Assembly: GCF_001767395.1 (NCBI RefSeq)
Contig: NZ_CP017014.1
Location: 1,488,001 to 1,552,000 of the forward strand
DNA: 64,000 bases
Direction: 5' to 3'
DNA from: Rhodococcus sp. WMMA185
GTDB taxonomy: Bacteria > Actinomycetota > Actinomycetes > Mycobacteriales > Mycobacteriaceae
Below are positions 1 to 9,593 of the stretch, one piece after another; the stretch's first letter is position 1; each line of letters opens with the position of its first letter. Both the position numbers and the translations under genes were made by a program. The notes beneath the pieces were generated by a model, which saw nothing but the letters and a program-made list of their open reading frames with translations, was not told the DNA's origin and did no database searches.

Positions 1-60
1 TTTGTGGAGAAATCTCCGTTGTCGGGTTTCCCCACGGATTGTCGGCGTATGCCGCTATAG

Positions 61-76
61 TCGAAAGTATGTTCGA
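61..76. promoter_or_regulatory. SOS-box-like palindrome (LexA site candidate)
   Basis: The sequence reads TCGAAA-GTAT-GTTCGA, which matches 11 of the 12 fixed bases of the actinobacterial LexA box TCGAAC-N4-GTTCGA. A TATAGT hexamer at 56-61, which could be a -10 element, touches its left edge, so a bound repressor would sit on the promoter. The next start codon downstream is the GTG of the TnpB gene at 122. LexA binding is inferred from the motif. Confidence 0.45.
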
Positions 77-121
77 GTCGGGTGGGGCGGAGATTCGGTG
101 GCGGGCCGTGGGGGTTGTCGG

Positions 122-1500
122 GTGAACACGGTGCTGCAGGCGTACCGGTTCGCCCTCGACCCCACCTCCGCCCAGGACGCGATGCTGCGGTCGCATTGCG
201 GGGCGCAGCGTTTCGCCTACAACTGGGGGCTGGCCACGGTGAAAGCCAATCTGGATCAGCGGGCCGCGGAACGGTCCTACCGGATCGCCGACGACGATCT
301 GACCCCGGCCGTGGACTGGTCCGCATACTCTCTTCGTAAGGCCTGGAACCTGGCCAAGGAGGAGACCGCCCCGTGGTGGGCGGAGAACTCGAAGGAGGCG
401 TATTCGTCCGGGCTGGCGAACCTCGCTGCCGCACTGTCGAACTGGTCGACGTCCCGGTCCGGCAAGCGCAGGGGCCGCCGGGTGGGCTTTCCCCGGTTCA
501 AGGGCAAGAGGTCGGCGCTGTCGTGCCGGTTCAGCACCGGGGCCTTCGGGCTCATCGAGGCGGACCGCCGGCACGTGAAACTACCGAGGATCGGAACCGT
601 CCGCACCCACGAGTCCACGAGGAAACTCGCCCGCCGTGTCGACGCGGGGACGGCCCGGATCCGGTCGGCGACCGTGGCGTTTCGGCGGGCCGGTGGTTCG
701 TCTGCTTCTCCGTTCAGGTGCGGCGCGCCGAACCCGAAACGCGGACGACGGATGCACCGTCGGTGGTGGGGGTCGATCTCGGGGTGAAGACCCTGGCAGT
801 GCTCTCCACCGGAGAAATGATCGAAAACCCGAAGCATCTCGAGCACGCCCAGAAACAGTTGCGCCGCCTGCAGCGACAAGCTTCTCGCCGGGTGGGTCGG
901 GACAAGCGCACCGGCCAGCAGCCGTCGAACAGGTGGCTTGCCACCCAGGCGCGGGTCGCCCGGTTGCACGCGTATGTGGCAGATGCCCGACGGGACGGGT
1001 TGCACAAGCTCTCGACCCGACTGGTCCGCAGTCACGATGTGGTCGTGCTCGAGGATTTGAATGTGGCGGGGATGCTGCGGAACCGGTCGCTGGCCCGGCA
1101 TATTGCTGGGGTCGGCATGGGCGAGGTGCGCCGTCAGACCGAGTGCAAGACCGCCTGGCGTGGGTCGTCCGTGCACATCGCGGACCGGTGGTATCCGAGT
1201 TCGAAGACGTGTTCGGCTTGCGGGGACGTGAAAGCCAAGCTGTCCCTGAAGAAACGAGTATTCAAGTGTGACTGCGGTCTGCGTATGGACCGTGACCTGA
1301 ATGCGGCCCGCAATCTGGCGGCCCTGGTTCAGACGTCCTCCCCGAGTTGCGGGGCGACGGTAAACGAGCCCGATGGAACCCCACGGAAGGCCCGCACTGT
1401 GCGGGCGGCGGGGATCGCCACGGGAAGACTCACACCTCGTGTGAGTCAACGCCGGGACCGTGAGGCTCCGGCTCGGGGAACGTTCTTCCACGTTTCCTGA
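122..1500 (+). pseudogene. TnpB-like (IS200/IS605 OrfB) RNA-guided nuclease gene, frameshifted
   Basis: The reading frame starts at GTG 122 (or 131) with the usual OrfB N-terminus (QAYRFALDPT) and runs to about base 680. There the matching frame changes: the TnpB sequence continues one frame away, from GRWFVCFSVQV to the stop at 1500. The second part keeps the three RuvC-like acidic motifs (GVDLG, VVLEDLN, DRDLNAARN) and a zinc-ribbon (CSAC ... CDCG). The change equals loss of one base or gain of two near 676-690, and there is no obvious slippery run, so it looks inactivating or is a sequencing error. No tnpA is visible. In M. tuberculosis this spot, just before tesB2, is occupied by pdxS, so the element may have landed between pdxS and tesB. 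Confidence 0.85.
1391..1447 (+). ncRNA. Candidate TnpB right-end / omega-RNA hairpins
   Basis: Two perfect hairpins lie in the last codons of the tnpB frame: CCCGCA-CTG-TGCGGG at 1391-1405 and GACTCACAC-CTC-GTGTGAGTC at 1427-1447. In IS200/IS605 elements the guide (omega) RNA overlaps the 3' end of tnpB and ends at the transposon right end, so structured RNA is expected here. The exact right end and guide boundary cannot be fixed from one copy. Confidence 0.4.
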
Positions 1501-1536
1501 ACGGTGTAGCGGTACGAGCGCGGGAAAGGGCCGTGG

Positions 1537-2358
1537 ATGGCGACGATCGAAGAGATCCTCGAGGTGGAATACCTCGAGGAGAACATCTTTCGAGGGATAG
1601 CAACTGAGACCACACTTCCTCGGACCTTCGGCGGGCAGGTGGCAGGTCAGGCGCTGGTCTCCGCCGTCCGCACGGTCGATCCTCGCTTCTCGGTGCATTC
1701 GCTCCACGGCTACTTCCTGCGTCCCGGTAACCCCACGATGCCGATCGTGTATCTGGTGGACCGGATCCGGGACGGTCGGTCGTTCGTGACCAGGCGGGTC
1801 AGTGCGGTGCAGGACGGTCAAGCGATCTTTTCCATGTCGGCATCGTTCCAGGCTGCGGACGAGGGCATCGAGCATCAGGACGAGATGCCCGTCGTCCCGC
1901 CGCCGGAGACGTTGCCGTTCGCCCGTGACTCGGGAGACCCGGAGATCGCGTGGCTGGCTCGTGAGTGGTCCGATTGGGACATCCGGATGGTCGGGGACGG
2001 TGAAATCGACCGTCGGACCGGCGCCGCCGCCCAACAGCAGGTGTGGTTTCGGTCACGCCGGACGCTACCCGACGACCCCGTCTTCCACGTGTGCGCGCTG
2101 GCCTACATGAGTGACATGACGCTCCTCGGCGCGTCGAAGGTGCCCCACCCCGGTGTGGCGACGCAGTCGGCGTCTCTGGATCACGCGTTGTGGTTCCTGC
2201 GCCCGTTCCGTGCCGACGAGTGGTTGCTGTACGACCAGACGTCGCCGTCCGCAGGGTTCGGGCGGGCACTGGCGCAGGGCCGGATCTTCGATCAGGCGGG
2301 AAACATGGTCGCGGCGGTGGTGCAGGAGGGGCTGACGAGGTTCCTGCGCACCGATTGA
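1537..2358 (+). CDS. tesB: Acyl-CoA thioesterase II (TesB family), copy 1
   Basis: The 273-residue protein is a full-length double-hotdog TesB thioesterase, which hydrolyses acyl-CoA to free acid and CoA. The family motif [12 protein letters not shown] is at 29-40. The catalytic triad expected by homology with E. coli TesB is present: Asp215 in SLDHALWF, Thr235 in QTSPSAG and Gln263 in VVQEG. Start ATG 1537 follows a GAAAGGG ribosome site. A close paralogue with the same motif numbering lies 0.7 kb downstream (3043-3897), with one opposite-strand gene between them, so this is a local duplication. The natural substrate is not evident. Confidence 0.9.
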   Translation: MATIEEILEVEYLEENIFRGIATETTLPRTFGGQVAGQALVSAVRTVDPRFSVHSLHGYFLRPGNPTMPIVYLVDRIRDGRSFVTRRVSAVQDGQAIFSMSASFQAADEGIEHQDEMPVVPPPETLPFARDSGDPEIAWLAREWSDWDIRMVGDGEIDRRTGAAAQQQVWFRSRRTLPDDPVFHVCALAYMSDMTLLGASKVPHPGVATQSASLDHALWFLRPFRADEWLLYDQTSPSAGFGRALAQGRIFDQAGNMVAAVVQEGLTRFLRTD

Positions 2359-2362
2359 GGCC

Positions 2363-2986
2363 TCACCGAAAGACGTGCACGGCGGGCTTCGGCGGGTGGT
2401 CGTAACGCACGAGCAGGTCGGGTTCTTCCGAGGTGGCGGCGTCATGGTGCAACAGCGCATCGACCGTCCAGTGCTGGTCGGGCGGTGTGCGCCGTCGCAG
2501 AGCTCCTTCGCTCAGGTGTAGTCGCACGGTGACGTCGAAGCCGAGACCCCGGCCGAGCAGCATCGGGCCGGCCACGACGATCACCTGCTTGTCTTCGGCG
2601 GGTACCCGCGCGCAGCGGGCGGACCGGTCCCGGCCCTGGTCCCACAGGCGAGGCAGCCACCTGCGGTCTGCGCGAAGAGAGGCCACCACTTCGCGGCGGA
2701 GGGCGTCGTAGTCGAACCACAGCGTGCGGTAGCTGAGTTCGTCGTCCCGCCCGTGTTCGAATCGAAGCGATGCGGGACGTACATAGTCGCTCAGCGACAC
2801 GATGTCACAGGGACGTCCCCGCTCCCGTAGGGAGTGGCACACCGCGTCGGCCAGCGGGATGGGGTGTGCAGCGTCCGGTGCGTCGATTGCGACGGCGGCG
2901 GTGCCCTCCACCGCCTCGCACCGGTCGGCAACGAGTGAGACGAGTCCGTCCGGGCTCATCGGTGTGAACATCGTCATGGCTCTCAT
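2363..2986 (-). CDS. Uridine kinase-like / P-loop NTPase family protein with degenerate Walker A
   Basis: About 207 residues. The start chosen is ATG 2986, which has GAGG seven bases upstream; a longer frame reaches 3031. The N-terminal strand and loop VAIDAPDAAHPIPLADAV aligns by eye with the uridine/nucleoside kinase P-loop (VAIDGxDGAGKTTLA), but the GKT/S is replaced by HPI. Later parts (LWFDYDALRREV, VIVVAGPMLL, a basic RRRTPPD stretch) fit kinase-family strand B and lid. With no P-loop lysine it may not bind ATP normally. It lies between the two tesB copies on the opposite strand and ends 4 bp past the tesB copy 1 stop, so it is convergent with that gene. Function is unassigned. Confidence 0.7.
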   Translation of the reverse strand: MRAMTMFTPMSPDGLVSLVADRCEAVEGTAAVAIDAPDAAHPIPLADAVCHSLRERGRPCDIVSLSDYVRPASLRFEHGRDDELSYRTLWFDYDALRREVVASLRADRRWLPRLWDQGRDRSARCARVPAEDKQVIVVAGPMLLGRGLGFDVTVRLHLSEGALRRRTPPDQHWTVDALLHHDAATSEEPDLLVRYDHPPKPAVHVFR

Positions 2987-3042
2987 GGTGCCTCGAGCCC
3001 GATGGCGGCAGATAACCTTGACCAGGCACAAGAGGAGGGCAT

Positions 3043-3897
3043 ATGGCGAGCATCGAGGACATCCTCGAACTCGAGACGTTGGAAAAGGACATCTTCCGTG
3101 GGTCTGTCCACCCGTCTGTATTGGAACGGACCTTCGGTGGTCAGGTGGCGGGTCAATCTTTGGTCTCCGCGGCGCGCACCGTCGGCGAGGAGTTTCGGGT
3201 CCATTCGCTGCACGGGTACTTTCTTCGGCCGGGAAATCCGTCCGCTCCCACCGTGTATCTGGTCGACCGGATTCGTGACGGGCGGTCCTTCTGCACCAGG
3301 CAAGTGACCGGAATCCAGGACGGCAATGCGATCTTCACCATGTCGGCTTCGTTCCACACGGTCGATGCCGGGATCGAGCATCAGGACACGATGCCGCCGG
3401 TCCCCGAACCCGAAGACCTCGTCGACACGCAGACCATCGAGAAGCTTGCCGCCACCGAGCTCTACCAGGAGTGGAAGGATTGGGACGTCCGTATCGTTCC
3501 GGCCGATTCCACCCGCCGGATTCCCGGCATCACCGCCCAGCAGCGGGTGTGGATGCGCTACCGCGAGCCGCTTCCGGACGATCCGGTCTTCCACGTCTGC
3601 ACCCTGGCCTACATGAGCGACATGACACTCCTCGGCGCCTCGAAGGTGCCGCACCGCGGCGTGGTGACACAGACGGCGTCCCTGGACCACGCGATGTGGT
3701 TCCTGCGACCCTTCCGGGCCGACGAGTGGTTGCTCTACGACCAGACGTCGCCTTCCGCTGGTTTCGGACGCGCCCTCACACAGGGGCGGATGTTCGACCG
3801 GAATGGCTCGATGGTCGCCGCTGTTGTACAGGAGGGACTGACACGCATTCAGCGTGACCCGAGTAAGTATGGCGTCGAGACAGGAAACCTGGCATGA
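3043..3897 (+). CDS. tesB: Acyl-CoA thioesterase II (TesB family), copy 2
   Basis: The 284-residue TesB-family double-hotdog protein has the catalytic set at Asp215 (SLDHAMWF), Thr235 (QTSPSAG) and Gln263 (VVQEG), exactly the numbering of the upstream copy. A strong GAGGAGG ribosome site precedes ATG 3043. The stop overlaps the pdxT start as ATGA (3894-3897), so this copy is translationally coupled to pdxT. It corresponds to tesB2 of M. tuberculosis, which also sits directly before the pdxT orthologue. Copy 2 has a longer middle segment (about residues 125-145) and a C-terminal extension compared with copy 1. Confidence 0.9.
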   Translation: MASIEDILELETLEKDIFRGSVHPSVLERTFGGQVAGQSLVSAARTVGEEFRVHSLHGYFLRPGNPSAPTVYLVDRIRDGRSFCTRQVTGIQDGNAIFTMSASFHTVDAGIEHQDTMPPVPEPEDLVDTQTIEKLAATELYQEWKDWDVRIVPADSTRRIPGITAQQRVWMRYREPLPDDPVFHVCTLAYMSDMTLLGASKVPHRGVVTQTASLDHAMWFLRPFRADEWLLYDQTSPSAGFGRALTQGRMFDRNGSMVAAVVQEGLTRIQRDPSKYGVETGNLA

Positions 3898-4502
3898 TTC
3901 GCCCCCTCGTCGGAGTGCTCGCCCTTCAGGGTGATGTCCGCGAACACTTTGTTGCACTGAATGATTCCGGTGCCGATGCCATGGGCGTGCGTCGCCCGGA
4001 GGAACTCGGGAAGGTCGACGGCCTGGTCATTCCGGGTGGGGAGTCGACGACGATGAGCAAGCTGCTCGAGGTCTTCGAACTTCTCGAACCGCTGAAGGCG
4101 CGCCTGCGCGAAGGGTTGCCGGCCTACGGATCCTGCGCCGGAATGATCTTGCTCGCCAGTGAGATCCTCGATACCCGGCCCGACGCGAAGCATCTCGGAG
4201 CGATCGACATGACCGTGCGCCGCAATGCCTTCGGCCGTCAAGTCGATTCCTTCGAATCCGACGTCGACTTCGCCGGCATCGTGGGTGATCCGCTGCGGGC
4301 CGTCTTCATTCGCGCTCCCTGGGTCGAGCGGGTCGGCGACGACGTCGAGGTTCTTGCCCGTGTGCCCCAGTCGGCCGGCGCGGCAGCCGGACGGATCGTA
4401 GCGGTGCGGCAAGGTTCCGTGGTGGCCACGTCGTTTCACCCCGAAGTGACTGGCGACCGTCGGGTGCACGAGATGTTCGTCGACATCGTCCGCGGGGTCT
4501 AG
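3894..4502 (+). CDS. pdxT: Pyridoxal 5'-phosphate synthase glutaminase subunit PdxT
   Basis: The 202-residue protein is a class I glutamine amidotransferase subunit that releases ammonia from glutamine for PdxS in vitamin B6 synthesis. Signature sites are GGEST at 48-52, the nucleophile Cys81 in YGSCAGM, and the His182/Glu184 pair in SFHPEVTGD. The length is normal. Translation is coupled to the upstream tesB by an ATGA overlap. The partner pdxS is not in the window; it would be expected just upstream, where the TnpB element now is. Confidence 0.96.
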   Translation: MIRPLVGVLALQGDVREHFVALNDSGADAMGVRRPEELGKVDGLVIPGGESTTMSKLLEVFELLEPLKARLREGLPAYGSCAGMILLASEILDTRPDAKHLGAIDMTVRRNAFGRQVDSFESDVDFAGIVGDPLRAVFIRAPWVERVGDDVEVLARVPQSAGAAAGRIVAVRQGSVVATSFHPEVTGDRRVHEMFVDIVRGV

Positions 4503-5425
4503 CTTGCGGGCCGCGGCGTCACCAGGGAATTGAGCAGGGCGGCACCCTGCTCGGGCGAGTCGACCGTGACAGCAAACCGGCGGCCGTCGTTGTGGGTCAA
4601 TACAATTCCCTCGCCGCCACGGATCACGACCGCAGTTCCTCGTGGCGTGAATCGGTAGCCCCAGCCACCCCAGTCGCCGGGCCGAATCACGGCCACCTGT
4701 GCCTGTGCGATGGAATCGAGTGGGATCCTCCGCCATCGCACGTTCCACGACGCCACGCTCAGACCCGTGCGGTCGACCTGCACGGTTATCGAGGCGAACG
4801 CGCCACCGACGACCGCCAGGACGAGGAACGCGGCAACGAGCCACAGGGCTCCCAGTAGCGCGGACATCACGGCAGCTGCAGTCACGGTCAGTGCGAGTGC
4901 CGACGCCCATCTCCCGCGGGCGTAACCGGTCCAAGCGGCGCGCTCGTCGGGCCCCAGGGGGTCGGGCAGCGTCGGTGCGGGCCCGTAGCGCTCGTTGCGT
5001 GATATCCGATAGAGCAGAGCTACCGCCGCTATCGCCCCCACGATCCCGAGCACGGGAAGGAGAGCCCAGAAGCCCAGCGTCGCGGCCTCGGGGGAGCCTG
5101 CTCGTAGGGTTGCGGCGACGCTGGCGATCCACACCGACGCCGCAGTCCACCCGGCAAGAATCGTCGCCGAGAGCCACAGCGCCTGGTCGGCGCGGGACGT
5201 ACTGACCACGATGCCGGCGATCACCGTCGCGCCGATGCAGACGGCGAGGACCGACCAGAAATAGGTATCAGTGTCGCTGAATCGGTCGGGCCGGATGCCG
5301 GACCAGTGGCTGGCGACCACGGGTGGAAGCCCGCTGCCCCACGCGAGTTTCGCGATCACGAGCGCGAAGAGGGGCAGGGCCGTAGCCGCGGTGGCGGCCA
5401 TCTGTCTCGTACGGAGCGTCGTCAT
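4499..5425 (-). CDS. DUF1648-type integral membrane protein
   Basis: The 308-residue protein has a DUF1648-like N-terminus (PPVVASHW) between membrane segments at about 10-30 and 58-75, then further segments at about 85-165 and a pair near 175-210. The soluble C-terminal domain ([25 protein letters not shown] onward) looks like a bacterial PH-type domain. It is translated from ATG 5425, overlapping the stop of the GntR gene by ATGA, so the two form an operon. A YtrA-type regulator paired with a DUF1648 membrane protein is a common actinobacterial and firmicute arrangement, often linked to envelope stress; that role is inferred. Its 3' end converges with pdxT by 4 bp. Confidence 0.75.
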   Translation of the reverse strand: MTTLRTRQMAATAATALPLFALVIAKLAWGSGLPPVVASHWSGIRPDRFSDTDTYFWSVLAVCIGATVIAGIVVSTSRADQALWLSATILAGWTAASVWIASVAATLRAGSPEAATLGFWALLPVLGIVGAIAAVALLYRISRNERYGPAPTLPDPLGPDERAAWTGYARGRWASALALTVTAAAVMSALLGALWLVAAFLVLAVVGGAFASITVQVDRTGLSVASWNVRWRRIPLDSIAQAQVAVIRPGDWGGWGYRFTPRGTAVVIRGGEGIVLTHNDGRRFAVTVDSPEQGAALLNSLVTPRPAS

Positions 5426-5778
5426 CGCTGTGTCGTCTCCTTGATCAAGTCGAGCATCTGGTCGGTGTCGAGTCCGAGTCGCCTCGCTTCGGCTACGAAA
5501 ACGCGTGCGGCTTCGGCTAATCCGGCGCGAACCGGATCCGCGTCGGTGCGGATGATCGCACCCCGGCCCCGCCGAAGGTCGATCAGGCCCTCGTCGCGCA
5601 GTGCGGCATAGGCTCGCAGCACCGTATGAAGGTTGACTTCTATGGACTCGGCCAGGGCTCGCGCGGACGGGAGGCGGTCTCCCGCACCGATCTCGCCGCG
5701 CAGAAACGCGCCCCGGACATTAGCGGCGATCTGCTCCGCCAATGGGGTGGTGGAGTTGTGATCGACCCGCATCAACAT
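5422..5778 (-). CDS. GntR-family transcriptional regulator (YtrA-like)
   Basis: 118 residues: a winged helix-turn-helix (PLAEQIAANVRGAF ... RLPSARALAESIEVNLHTVLRAYAAL) with a short C-terminal helix region and no large effector domain, which is the YtrA-subfamily layout. The start is ATG 5778; ATG 5772 is also possible. A long in-frame extension further upstream is rejected because it runs across yebC. It is coupled to the DUF1648 gene and has a palindrome just upstream (5784-5801) that suits autorepression. Confidence 0.88.
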   Translation of the reverse strand: MLMRVDHNSTTPLAEQIAANVRGAFLRGEIGAGDRLPSARALAESIEVNLHTVLRAYAALRDEGLIDLRRGRGAIIRTDADPVRAGLAEAARVFVAEARRLGLDTDQMLDLIKETTQR

Positions 5779-5783
5779 GTTCG

Positions 5784-5801
5784 CATTGTATGCAAACAAT
5801 G
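5784..5801. promoter_or_regulatory. Inverted repeat, probable operator of the GntR gene
   Basis: CATTGT and ACAATG form a perfect 6-bp inverted repeat separated by 6 bases, directly upstream of the GntR start at 5778. Size, AT-rich sequence and position fit a YtrA-type autoregulatory operator. The region is also upstream of the divergent yebC. Confidence 0.5.
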
Positions 5802-5923
5802 AGCAAATCTGCAAGCTAGGTGCGACTCCGATCGCGCGGGGCCTGCCGGGCTGCGGGTAACATCGGCAAAGCTGAAACCGTGCAGTCGGCGTGCAAAAAC
5901 AGCAGGAAAGGGGCTTGAATCGC

Positions 5924-6676
5924 ATGAGCGGCCACTCCAAATGGGCCACCACCAAGCACAAGAAGGCTGTGATCGATGCCAAGCGTGGCAAAGCCTTTGC
6001 GAAGCTGATCAAGAACATCGAGGTGGCGGCCCGTACCGGCGGCGGCGACCCTGCGGGAAATCCCACTCTGTACGACGCCATCCAGAAGGCGAAGAAGACG
6101 TCAGTCCCCAACGACAACATCGAACGCGCGCGCAAGCGTGGCGCCGGTGAAGAGGCGGGCGGCGCCGACTGGCAGACCATCATGTACGAGGGCTACGGTC
6201 CGAATGGTGTCGCGGTCCTCATCGAGTGCCTGACCGACAACCGCAACCGCGCGGCGGGAGAGGTTCGCACGGCGATGACCCGCAACGGTGGGAACATGGC
6301 CGACCCCGGCTCGGTGTCCTACCTTTTCGCGCGAAAGGGTGTGGTCACTCTGGAGAAGGGTGACCGGACCGAAGACGACGTGCTGATGGCCGTCCTCGAT
6401 GCCGGTGCGGAAGAGGTCACCGATCTCGGCGAGACGCTAGAGGTCGTGAGCGAACCCGGCGACCTCGTTGCGGTCCGCAGCGCTCTTCAGGAAGCGGGAA
6501 TCGACTACGAATCCGCCGAGGCCGACTTCCGGGCTTCCGTCGAGGTTCCGGTCGATGTCGACGGCGCCCGCAAGGTCTTCAAGCTCGTAGACGCACTCGA
6601 AGACTCCGACGACGTGCAGAACGTCTATACCAATGTCGACCTCTCCGACGAGGTTCTTGCGGCACTCGAGAGCTGA
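5924..6676 (+). CDS. YebC/PmpR family protein
   Basis: A 250-residue YebC-family protein, starting at [14 protein letters not shown] (ATG 5924) after an AGGAAAGGGG site. The frame is open to 5891 but the extra residues are not family-like. Conserved elements include the N-terminal [22 protein letters not shown] helix, [13 protein letters not shown] and [14 protein letters not shown]. YebC proteins act as DNA-binding regulators or, in recent work, as ribosome-associated factors that relieve proline stalling. It sits between pdxT and ruvC as in mycobacteria and ends before a strong hairpin. Confidence 0.95.
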   Translation: MSGHSKWATTKHKKAVIDAKRGKAFAKLIKNIEVAARTGGGDPAGNPTLYDAIQKAKKTSVPNDNIERARKRGAGEEAGGADWQTIMYEGYGPNGVAVLIECLTDNRNRAAGEVRTAMTRNGGNMADPGSVSYLFARKGVVTLEKGDRTEDDVLMAVLDAGAEEVTDLGETLEVVSEPGDLVAVRSALQEAGIDYESAEADFRASVEVPVDVDGARKVFKLVDALEDSDDVQNVYTNVDLSDEVLAALES

Positions 6677-6680
6677 TCGC

Positions 6681-6726
6681 ACGGCGGGGAAGGGGCAAGG
6701 CTCGCATGCCTGCCCCTCCCCGCCGT
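6681..6726 (+). terminator. Strong stem-loop between yebC and ruvC
   Basis: ACGGCGGGG-A-AGGGGCA pairs with TGCCCCT-CCCCGCCGT: 16 base pairs with one bulged A, closed by a 13-base loop. There is no T-tract, as is common in actinobacteria. It starts 5 bp after the yebC stop, so it probably ends the yebC transcript and leaves ruvCAB under its own promoter. Confidence 0.75.
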
Positions 6727-6771
6727 TCTGCGTGTTGGTGCGCGGACTCGTCCGACCCCACGACTAAGCTA

Positions 6772-6787
6772 TCGAACAGCTGTTCGG
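6772..6787. promoter_or_regulatory. LexA box (SOS box) upstream of ruvCAB
   Basis: TCGAAC-AGCT-GTTCGG matches the consensus TCGAAC-N4-GTTCGA at 11 of 12 fixed positions. It lies 22 bp before the ruvC start and next to a TAAGCT hexamer (6765-6770) that may be the -10. SOS control of ruvCAB is established in mycobacteria, so LexA control here is well supported. Confidence 0.8.
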
Positions 6788-6808
6788 CATCGAAAGAGGT
6801 GGCTTTGC

Positions 6809-7378
6809 GTGCGTGTGCTGGGTGTGGATCCCGGTCTGACCCGGTGTGGGTTCGGCGTGGTCGACGGTGGAAGCGGTCGCACGGTCACTCCTGTGGCGGT
6901 CGAGGTGGTGCGTACCCCGGCTGATCTGGAATTGTCGGCCCGGCTGCTGCGGATCTCCGAGGCAGCCGAGGGGTGGATCGATCTCTATCGCCCCGAGGTG
7001 GTGGCGGTCGAGCGGGTGTTCTCCCAGCACAATGTCCGCACCGCGATGGGCACAGCCCAGGCGGGTGGCGTGGTTGCCCTCGCTGCCGCACGCCGTGGCA
7101 TACCCGTGTGCTTCCATACCCCCAGTGAAGTGAAGGCGGCGGTCACAGGTAGTGGTTCGGCCGACAAGGCCCAGGTGACGGCCATGGTGATGCGCATCCT
7201 CGCGCTGCCGACCGCACCGAGGCCCGCCGACGCCGCGGACGCACTGGCGTTGGCGATCTGCCACTGCTGGCGGGCGCCGATGATCGAACGCATGGCCCGC
7301 GCCGAGGCCGCGGCCGCAGAGCAGAGACGCCGCTACCAGGCCCGGCTGGCCGAACTGAAAAAGGCAGGTTCATCATGA
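6809..7378 (+). CDS. ruvC: Holliday junction resolvase RuvC
   Basis: 189 residues from GTG 6809. RuvC cuts four-way DNA junctions symmetrically after RuvAB branch migration. The four RuvC-fold acidic residues are visible: Asp7 (GVDPG), Glu68 (AVERVF), and Asp141/Asp144 ([12 protein letters not shown]). It heads the ruvC-ruvA-ruvB operon with 4-bp overlaps and lies behind a LexA box. Confidence 0.97.
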   Translation: MRVLGVDPGLTRCGFGVVDGGSGRTVTPVAVEVVRTPADLELSARLLRISEAAEGWIDLYRPEVVAVERVFSQHNVRTAMGTAQAGGVVALAAARRGIPVCFHTPSEVKAAVTGSGSADKAQVTAMVMRILALPTAPRPADAADALALAICHCWRAPMIERMARAEAAAAEQRRRYQARLAELKKAGSS

Positions 7379-7977
7379 TCGCGTCCGTCCGCGGTGAGGT
7401 GCTCGAGATCGCCCTCGACCATGCGGTGATCGAGTCCGGCGGTGTGGGATATCGCGTCAATGCGACGCCGGCGACTCTCGGTGGCCTGCACCGTGGGACC
7501 GAGGCCCGACTGGTCACGGCGATGATCGTGCGCGAGGACTCGATGACGCTGTACGGGTTCCCCGATTCCGAGTCGAAGGAGCTGTTCGGGCTTTTGCAGA
7601 CCGTGTCGGGCGTCGGCCCTCGTTTGGCAATGGCCACCCTCGCCGTGCTCGAACCCGAGGCCCTGCGTGCGGCGCTGGCAGATGGGAACGTCGCGGCGCT
7701 CACGCGGGTGCCGGGCATCGGTAAGCGCGGCGCCGAACGGATGGTCGTCGAACTGCGCGACAAGGTCGAGGCGGTCGCATCCCCGGCCGGTGCGGTATCG
7801 GCGAGCGGCAACGGCGCCGGATCGATTCGTGACCAGATCGTCGAGGCGCTGGTCGGGCTCGGCTTCGCGGCCAAGCAGGCCGAACAGGCCACCGACTCCG
7901 TCCTCGCCGACACGCCCGAGTCGACGACTTCGTCGGCGCTGCGTTCGGCACTCTCACTGCTCGGGAAGACAAAGTGA
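7375..7977 (+). CDS. ruvA: Holliday junction branch migration protein RuvA
   Basis: The 200-residue protein has an OB-fold N-terminal domain ([12 protein letters not shown]), helix-hairpin-helix motifs ([25 protein letters not shown]) and a C-terminal UBA-like domain ([15 protein letters not shown]) that contacts RuvB. It overlaps ruvC by ATGA and ruvB by GTGA. It tetramerises on Holliday junctions and recruits RuvB. Confidence 0.97.
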   Translation: MIASVRGEVLEIALDHAVIESGGVGYRVNATPATLGGLHRGTEARLVTAMIVREDSMTLYGFPDSESKELFGLLQTVSGVGPRLAMATLAVLEPEALRAALADGNVAALTRVPGIGKRGAERMVVELRDKVEAVASPAGAVSASGNGAGSIRDQIVEALVGLGFAAKQAEQATDSVLADTPESTTSSALRSALSLLGKTK

Positions 7978-9095
7978 ATCTCGAACCCATGGACGGCGCG
8001 GACGACTACGACGCGGTATCGCCGGTCTCCGCCGAGCTCGTCAACGGCGACGGCGATATCGAGGCGAGTCTGCGGCCGAAGAATCTGCACGATTTCATCG
8101 GGCAGGCGCGAGTACGGGAACAGTTGCAGCTGGTGCTCACCGGCGCCAAGATGCGCGGCGGGACACCGGACCACATCTTGCTGTCGGGACCGCCGGGACT
8201 GGGCAAGACCAGCATGGCGATGATCATCGCCTCCGAACTCGACTCCTCACTTCGGCTCACGTCGGGTCCGGCGCTCGAACGCGCAGGCGATCTGGCGGCG
8301 ATGCTCAGCAACCTCGTCGAGGGTGATGTGCTGTTCATCGACGAGATCCATCGCATTGCCCGGCCCGCAGAGGAGATGCTCTACCTCGCAATGGAGGACT
8401 TCCGGGTCGATGTGGTGGTCGGCAAGGGTCCAGGGGCCACTTCGATACCACTGGAAGTTGCGCCGTTCACCCTGGTCGGAGCAACCACTCGCTCTGGCGC
8501 GCTGACCGGGCCCCTGCGTGATCGGTTCGGCTTCACCGCGCACATGGATTTCTACGAACCCGCCGAGTTGCAACGGATCCTCATGCGCTCGGCGGGCATC
8601 CTCGGAGTTCGGCTGGGGGAGGAGGCGAGCGCCGAGATCGCCAGTCGGTCCCGGGGCACGCCTCGTATCGCGAACCGCCTGCTCCGGCGGGTTCGGGACT
8701 ACGCCGAGGTTCGGGCGGACGGGGTCGTCACCCGAGAAATCGCTCATGCTGCGCTCGCGGTGTACGATGTCGACCAGTTGGGCCTGGACCGTCTCGATCG
8801 GTCTGTTCTCAGCGCTCTGGTGCGAAGTTTCGGTGGCGGACCGGTCGGTGTGGCAACTCTCGCTGTAGCCGTCGGGGAAGAACCGTCCACCGTTGAAGAG
8901 GTTTGCGAGCCCTTCCTGGTGCGAGCTGGGATGATCGCTCGAACACCGCGCGGACGTGTCGCCACCGCGGCCGCATGGATCCAGTTGGGGCTCACGCCTC
9001 CACCGGACGCGGTAACCGGGGGAATCGACGTCCGCGTCAATGAACCTCAGACCTCGTTGTTCGATCAGGAGCAATTCGATCCTGAGGGCGCCTGA
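7974..9095 (+). CDS. ruvB: Holliday junction branch migration ATPase RuvB
   Basis: 373 residues from GTG 7974, overlapping ruvA. AAA+ ATPase motifs are Walker A GPPGLGKT at 72-79, Walker B FIDEIH at 121-126 and sensor 1 VGATT; a winged-helix domain follows. Compared with short RuvB proteins it has an acidic N-terminal extension of about 25 residues and a C-terminal tail of about 15 residues after the winged helix ([15 protein letters not shown]). Confidence 0.97.
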   Translation: MNLEPMDGADDYDAVSPVSAELVNGDGDIEASLRPKNLHDFIGQARVREQLQLVLTGAKMRGGTPDHILLSGPPGLGKTSMAMIIASELDSSLRLTSGPALERAGDLAAMLSNLVEGDVLFIDEIHRIARPAEEMLYLAMEDFRVDVVVGKGPGATSIPLEVAPFTLVGATTRSGALTGPLRDRFGFTAHMDFYEPAELQRILMRSAGILGVRLGEEASAEIASRSRGTPRIANRLLRRVRDYAEVRADGVVTREIAHAALAVYDVDQLGLDRLDRSVLSALVRSFGGGPVGVATLAVAVGEEPSTVEEVCEPFLVRAGMIARTPRGRVATAAAWIQLGLTPPPDAVTGGIDVRVNEPQTSLFDQEQFDPEGA

Positions 9096-9230
9096 TCGGG
9101 TGGGCGAAATGCCCGCATCTGCCGCCCCGAACCGATGCTCGGTCCGGTAATGGCACACTGGTGTCCTGCATCGGCCCAACCGGGGCCAATGCTAACGACC
9201 GTTCGACATACCTCGAGGTTGACTTAACTG

Positions 9231-9593
9231 ATGGAACTTCTCTTCCCGCTCCTGATTCTGGCGCTGCTCGTCCCCATGTTCCTGGGGATCCGCCGGCAGA
9301 AGAAGGAGGCGGCACAGACTGCTGCTCTCCAGGATTCACTCGCGGTGGGAGATCGCATCTTCACCACGGCAGGGTTGCACGCAACCGTCGTCGGTCTGAA
9401 GGACGAAACGATCGAACTCGAAATAGCCCCCGGTGTGGTCACAACGTGGTCGCGACTCGTCGTGCGCGAACGGATCGAAGATGCTCCGCTGCCGGATTCC
9501 GGACCGATCGAGCACGAGTCGATCGAGGCCGACAGCAGGGGCGACGACCGTGGGAACGACGATGGCAATACGCCGCGATTGGGCAAGGATTGA
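9231..9593 (+). CDS. yajC: Preprotein translocase accessory subunit YajC
   Basis: 120 residues with one N-terminal membrane helix (LFPLLILALLVPMFLGI) followed by RRQKKE and a small YajC domain (LAVGDRIFTTAGLHATVVGL). YajC associates with SecDF at the translocon. The acidic, low-complexity tail (residues about 90-120) is typical of actinobacteria. It precedes secD and secF in the usual order. The ribosome site is weak. Confidence 0.93.
   Translation: MELLFPLLILALLVPMFLGIRRQKKEAAQTAALQDSLAVGDRIFTTAGLHATVVGLKDETIELEIAPGVVTTWSRLVVRERIEDAPLPDSGPIEHESIEADSRGDDRGNDDGNTPRLGKD

Noticed and set aside
277..2034. 585-codon open frame on the minus strand
   Set aside because: It runs antisense to both the TnpB gene and tesB and its translation has no family features; a shadow of high-GC coding DNA.
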